Position numbers and translations under genes: made by a program. The notes beneath the pieces were generated by a model. It saw only the letters and a program-made list of their open reading frames with translations, was not told where the DNA came from and ran no database searches. DNA of 8,700 bases from NCBI GenBank assembly GCA_003158365.1, contig PMIW01000226.1, positions 1-8,700 of the forward strand, read 5' to 3'. Positions 6,911 through 8,700 of this stretch are shown in pieces (position 1 is the first letter of the stretch; each line of letters starts with the position of its first letter). The DNA is from Ignavibacteriota bacterium (GTDB taxonomy: Bacteria > Bacteroidota > Ignavibacteria > Tepidaquicellales > Tepidaquicellaceae).

Positions 6911-7420
6911 TTACGCTGCTGCGGGCGGTGTAAATACACGGGTGGCGAGTTCGGCATCAAGCATAAGCATTCCGTGTCCTTCACCGTTAATAAGCTTTAA
7001 CTTACTCAAAAGTTTGCTATCTGTCGCTTCCTCTTCAACCTGTTCATCGACAAACCATTTCAATAAACTTGCTGAAGCGTGGTCACTCTCTTTAACTGCC
7101 AAATCCATCAATTCGTTTATGGATTTTGTGATGAACTGCTCGTGAGCCAGAGTCTTTTCAAAAACTTCTATGATGGATTTGAAATCGACCTCGGGTCCTG
7201 CAATGGGTTTTAAAATTACTTTACCGTTGCAATCCGTTACAAAGTTGAACATTTTCATAGCATGGAAATGCTCTTCCTGAGTTTGTACGATAAAGAAATT
7301 TGCGAATCCGTCCAAATCAAGATTGTAGCAATATGCCGCCATCGAAAGGTAAAGATATTCCGAATACAGCTCTTTATTGATTTGAGTGTTAAATGCGTCC
7401 TGAAGCTTTTGTGATAACAT
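6911..7420 (-). CDS. ftnA: Ferritin (bacterial non-haem, FtnA-type) iron storage protein
   Basis: The 169-residue product is a full-length four-helix-bundle bacterial ferritin, expected to form a 24-subunit cytoplasmic shell that oxidises Fe2+ and stores it as a ferric mineral. Residues align without gaps to the numbering of E. coli FtnA. Ferroxidase sites A and B are E17, E50, H53, E94, Q127 and E130; the third-site residues E49, E126 and E129 are also present, as is Y24. The QTQEEHFHAMKMF segment (46-58) is a family signature. The haem-ligand Met of bacterioferritins is absent from the equivalent position (residue 52 is Phe), so it is a ferritin, not a bacterioferritin. It is encoded 110 nt downstream of the HEAT-cyclophilin gene on the same strand and probably has its own promoter. 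Unlike most genes here it has a clear Shine-Dalgarno, which fixes the start. The hairpin just past the stop may end its transcript. The symbol is by family resemblance. Confidence 0.95.
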   Translation of the reverse strand: MLSQKLQDAFNTQINKELYSEYLYLSMAAYCYNLDLDGFANFFIVQTQEEHFHAMKMFNFVTDCNGKVILKPIAGPEVDFKSIIEVFEKTLAHEQFITKSINELMDLAVKESDHASASLLKWFVDEQVEEEATDSKLLSKLKLINGEGHGMLMLDAELATRVFTPPAAA

Positions 7421-7428
7421 AATTTTTA

Positions 7429-7434
7429 CCCTCT
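7429..7434 (-). promoter_or_regulatory. Shine-Dalgarno of the ferritin gene
   Basis: Read on the minus strand this is AGAGGG, 8 nt before the ferritin ATG. It is the best Shine-Dalgarno match in the window; most other genes have A/T-only leaders. It could support stronger translation of this protein. Confidence 0.55.
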
Positions 7435-7530
7435 ATAATAATTTTAATTTCCTGAAAAATATCAATTTGAAAAAGTGCATTTGATACTATTGTAACAAAT
7501 TATTATTATTATAAGTTTTTAAATTTGAAA
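7435..7530 (-). promoter_or_regulatory. Leader and probable promoter region of the ferritin gene
   Basis: This stretch separates the stop of the HEAT-cyclophilin gene from the ferritin ribosome binding site. It is almost entirely A/T and includes four TAT trinucleotides at 7501-7512. A TATAAT can be read on the minus strand at 7513-7508, but no good -35 box is placed upstream of it, so the promoter is not pinned down. No hairpin typical of a terminator for the upstream gene and no clear Fur- or DtxR-like 19-bp palindrome was recognised. Confidence 0.3.
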
Positions 7531-8700
7531 TTAATTTTCTGAAAATGTTATGCTTTCAATAAAATCATAAGGCATTATATGGTCAACGACATCCTGACCT
7601 TCTTTAACATATCCGAAGAGAGTATATTTTCCGTCAAGATGAAAATGCGGTGAATGCATAATAAAGAACTGGCTGCCCTCTGTATCTTTTCCGTCGGAAG
7701 CCATTCCGACTGCGCCTTCCCTGAACCAGAATCCCTGGAATTCCGAACGTATAGAAAATTCGGGTCCTCCATAGCCATTGTTTAAAGGGTCGCCGCCCTG
7801 AATTACGAAATTCGGAACAATGCGGTGGAATATTGTATTGTCATAGAATTTTTTCTCTGCGAGTTTAACGAAATTTTGCACTGTGAAAGGGGCAAAATTC
7901 GTAATCATTTCTATTTTTATTGTCCCGCGGTTAGTTATAATAGAAGCAAATCTTTTTGACGGGAGTGTTTTTATGAATTCCCAATCGAAATCTTTTTTTG
8001 GTTTTGCATTAAAAGTAAATTCTTTTCCTGTAATTTTTTTTAGTGCAGAGGCAGACGCTTTACAAATATCATAATTTACCGAATTGAGATTTGATTTCAG
8101 AATATTTTCGGATTCTTTCATATTCAGTTCACCGAATTCATTTATGAAAGCAATTATTGCATCCCTGTCTTTCGGGTAAGAGAGTTCTTTATAGTCCAGC
8201 ATTAAAAACATTTGAATTTCTTTCCTGTCCTTCTCATATATTTTATCGTTTAATCCCGTGAAGCAGATATCGAGTATCGACGGGTCTTTTGAGCCCGTGA
8301 ATTCAGAAAGTATGAGAAAAATATATCTTTGGTTTTCAGCGTCAACCTTGTTTTTAAGAGCGGAAAGTGTTTCAACATAAGCCCTATAGATATTTGCCAG
8401 AGTTGCATCCTGAACCATTTCGCCCGATTCCTGATTTTTTGATTTATTGTATCTTTGCACTATTGTCCTTACGGAATCCGTCAGCTTCCTGCAAATCGTT
8501 CCTTCTTTAAAAAACTGAAAACTTTTTATTATATACGGAGCAAGGTCTTCATTCTCAGTTTCGGACATTTTTCTGAACAGTTCATCTTTAACATCATCTT
8601 TAAAGATTGTTCCGTAAGCCAGCAATGCTTCTCCTTTTGTCTGCCACTCAACGGCTTTATCGGGAGGAAAGAACCATTCCAGCCTGTCTTTTATTGTTTG
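7531..8700 (-). CDS. HEAT-repeat protein with C-terminal cyclophilin-type peptidyl-prolyl isomerase domain (5' partial)
   Basis: The frame is open from the right edge (base 8700) to the TAA at 7533-7531, giving 389 visible residues; the true start lies outside. An in-frame TTG at 8625-8623 is not a credible start, because the frame continues upstream as sensible protein (RLEWFFPPDKAVEWQ). The first 225 or so residues are helical, with paired helices such as SASALKKITGKEF (216-228), typical of degenerate HEAT-like repeats. The last 140 residues (about 251-387) are a cyclophilin domain, which catalyses cis-trans isomerisation of proline peptide bonds. It contains FHRIVPNFVIQGGDP (catalytic R293), GAVGMASDG, SQFFIM (Q344) and HLDGKYTLFGYV. 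Core catalytic residues are kept; the Trp that binds cyclosporin in eukaryotic cyclophilins is His here (H354), as in many bacterial members. The HEAT part may bring clients or partners to the isomerase. Cellular location is unknown without the N-terminus. Ferritin follows downstream, probably as a separate unit. Confidence 0.9.
   Translation of the reverse strand, partial: QTIKDRLEWFFPPDKAVEWQTKGEALLAYGTIFKDDVKDELFRKMSETENEDLAPYIIKSFQFFKEGTICRKLTDSVRTIVQRYNKSKNQESGEMVQDATLANIYRAYVETLSALKNKVDAENQRYIFLILSEFTGSKDPSILDICFTGLNDKIYEKDRKEIQMFLMLDYKELSYPKDRDAIIAFINEFGELNMKESENILKSNLNSVNYDICKASASALKKITGKEFTFNAKPKKDFDWEFIKTLPSKRFASIITNRGTIKIEMITNFAPFTVQNFVKLAEKKFYDNTIFHRIVPNFVIQGGDPLNNGYGGPEFSIRSEFQGFWFREGAVGMASDGKDTEGSQFFIMHSPHFHLDGKYTLFGYVKEGQDVVDHIMPYDFIESITFSEN

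Noticed and set aside
7460..7486. TATCAA/TTGATA inverted repeat upstream of ferritin as an iron-regulator site
   Set aside because: The arms are only 6 bp with a 15-bp spacer in very AT-rich DNA and do not match a Fur or DtxR/IdeR consensus.
8623..8625. TTG as the start codon of the HEAT-cyclophilin gene
   Set aside because: The frame stays open for 25 more codons to the window edge and encodes plausible protein, so the gene is 5'-partial and not a 364-residue protein.
1..8700. CRISPR array, mobile element, phage or defence system
   Set aside because: No spaced long direct repeats, transposase, integrase, terminal inverted repeats or known defence domains were seen; every large open frame fits a housekeeping, transport or signalling family.

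Overview
The window is an AT-rich bacterial segment, packed with ordinary chromosomal genes. Most start codons follow A/T-rich leaders without a Shine-Dalgarno sequence. Together with M16 peptidase partners encoded side by side, a DUF3471-type serine hydrolase and a HEAT-cyclophilin fusion, this suggests the Bacteroidota/Chlorobiota/Ignavibacteria side of the tree. That placement is inference: the window holds no rRNA or other phylogenetic marker. No tRNA, rRNA, CRISPR array, insertion sequence, phage gene or attachment site is visible, and no stretch longer than about 120 bases lacks a gene.

Layout: (1) Positions 1-1744, plus strand, hold the 3' end of one M16-family peptidase and a complete secreted M16 homologue whose zinc-binding HxxEH motif is destroyed, probably a catalytic/non-catalytic pair. 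(2) Positions 1832-3374, plus strand, hold a six-helix NicO/RcnA-like membrane protein with a His-rich loop, then a cation diffusion facilitator with a Zn-type 2His-2Asp site. This is a likely two-gene metal-export unit. (3) Positions 4943-3418, minus strand, hold a membrane-anchored SpoIIE/RsbU-type PP2C phosphatase followed 8 nt later by a YjbQ-family protein. (4) Positions 5064-6833, plus strand, hold an exported beta-lactamase-fold serine hydrolase with C-terminal DUF3471-like barrels, divergent from the phosphatase across a 120-bp region with a central inverted repeat. (5) Positions 8700-6911, minus strand, hold a HEAT-repeat protein ending in a cyclophilin domain (5' end outside the window), then a ferritin with a full ferroxidase centre. 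A strong hairpin separates the converging ferritin and hydrolase genes.

Metal homeostasis appears twice (efflux pair, ferritin) and envelope protein processing or folding several times (M16 pair, serine hydrolase, possibly the cyclophilin), but these are separate transcription units and need not cooperate. I found no convincing previously undescribed system. The items most worth a second look are the NicO-like/CDF pair, the HEAT-cyclophilin fusion, the small intergenic tandem repeats after two genes, and the hairpin and palindrome in the intergenic regions.
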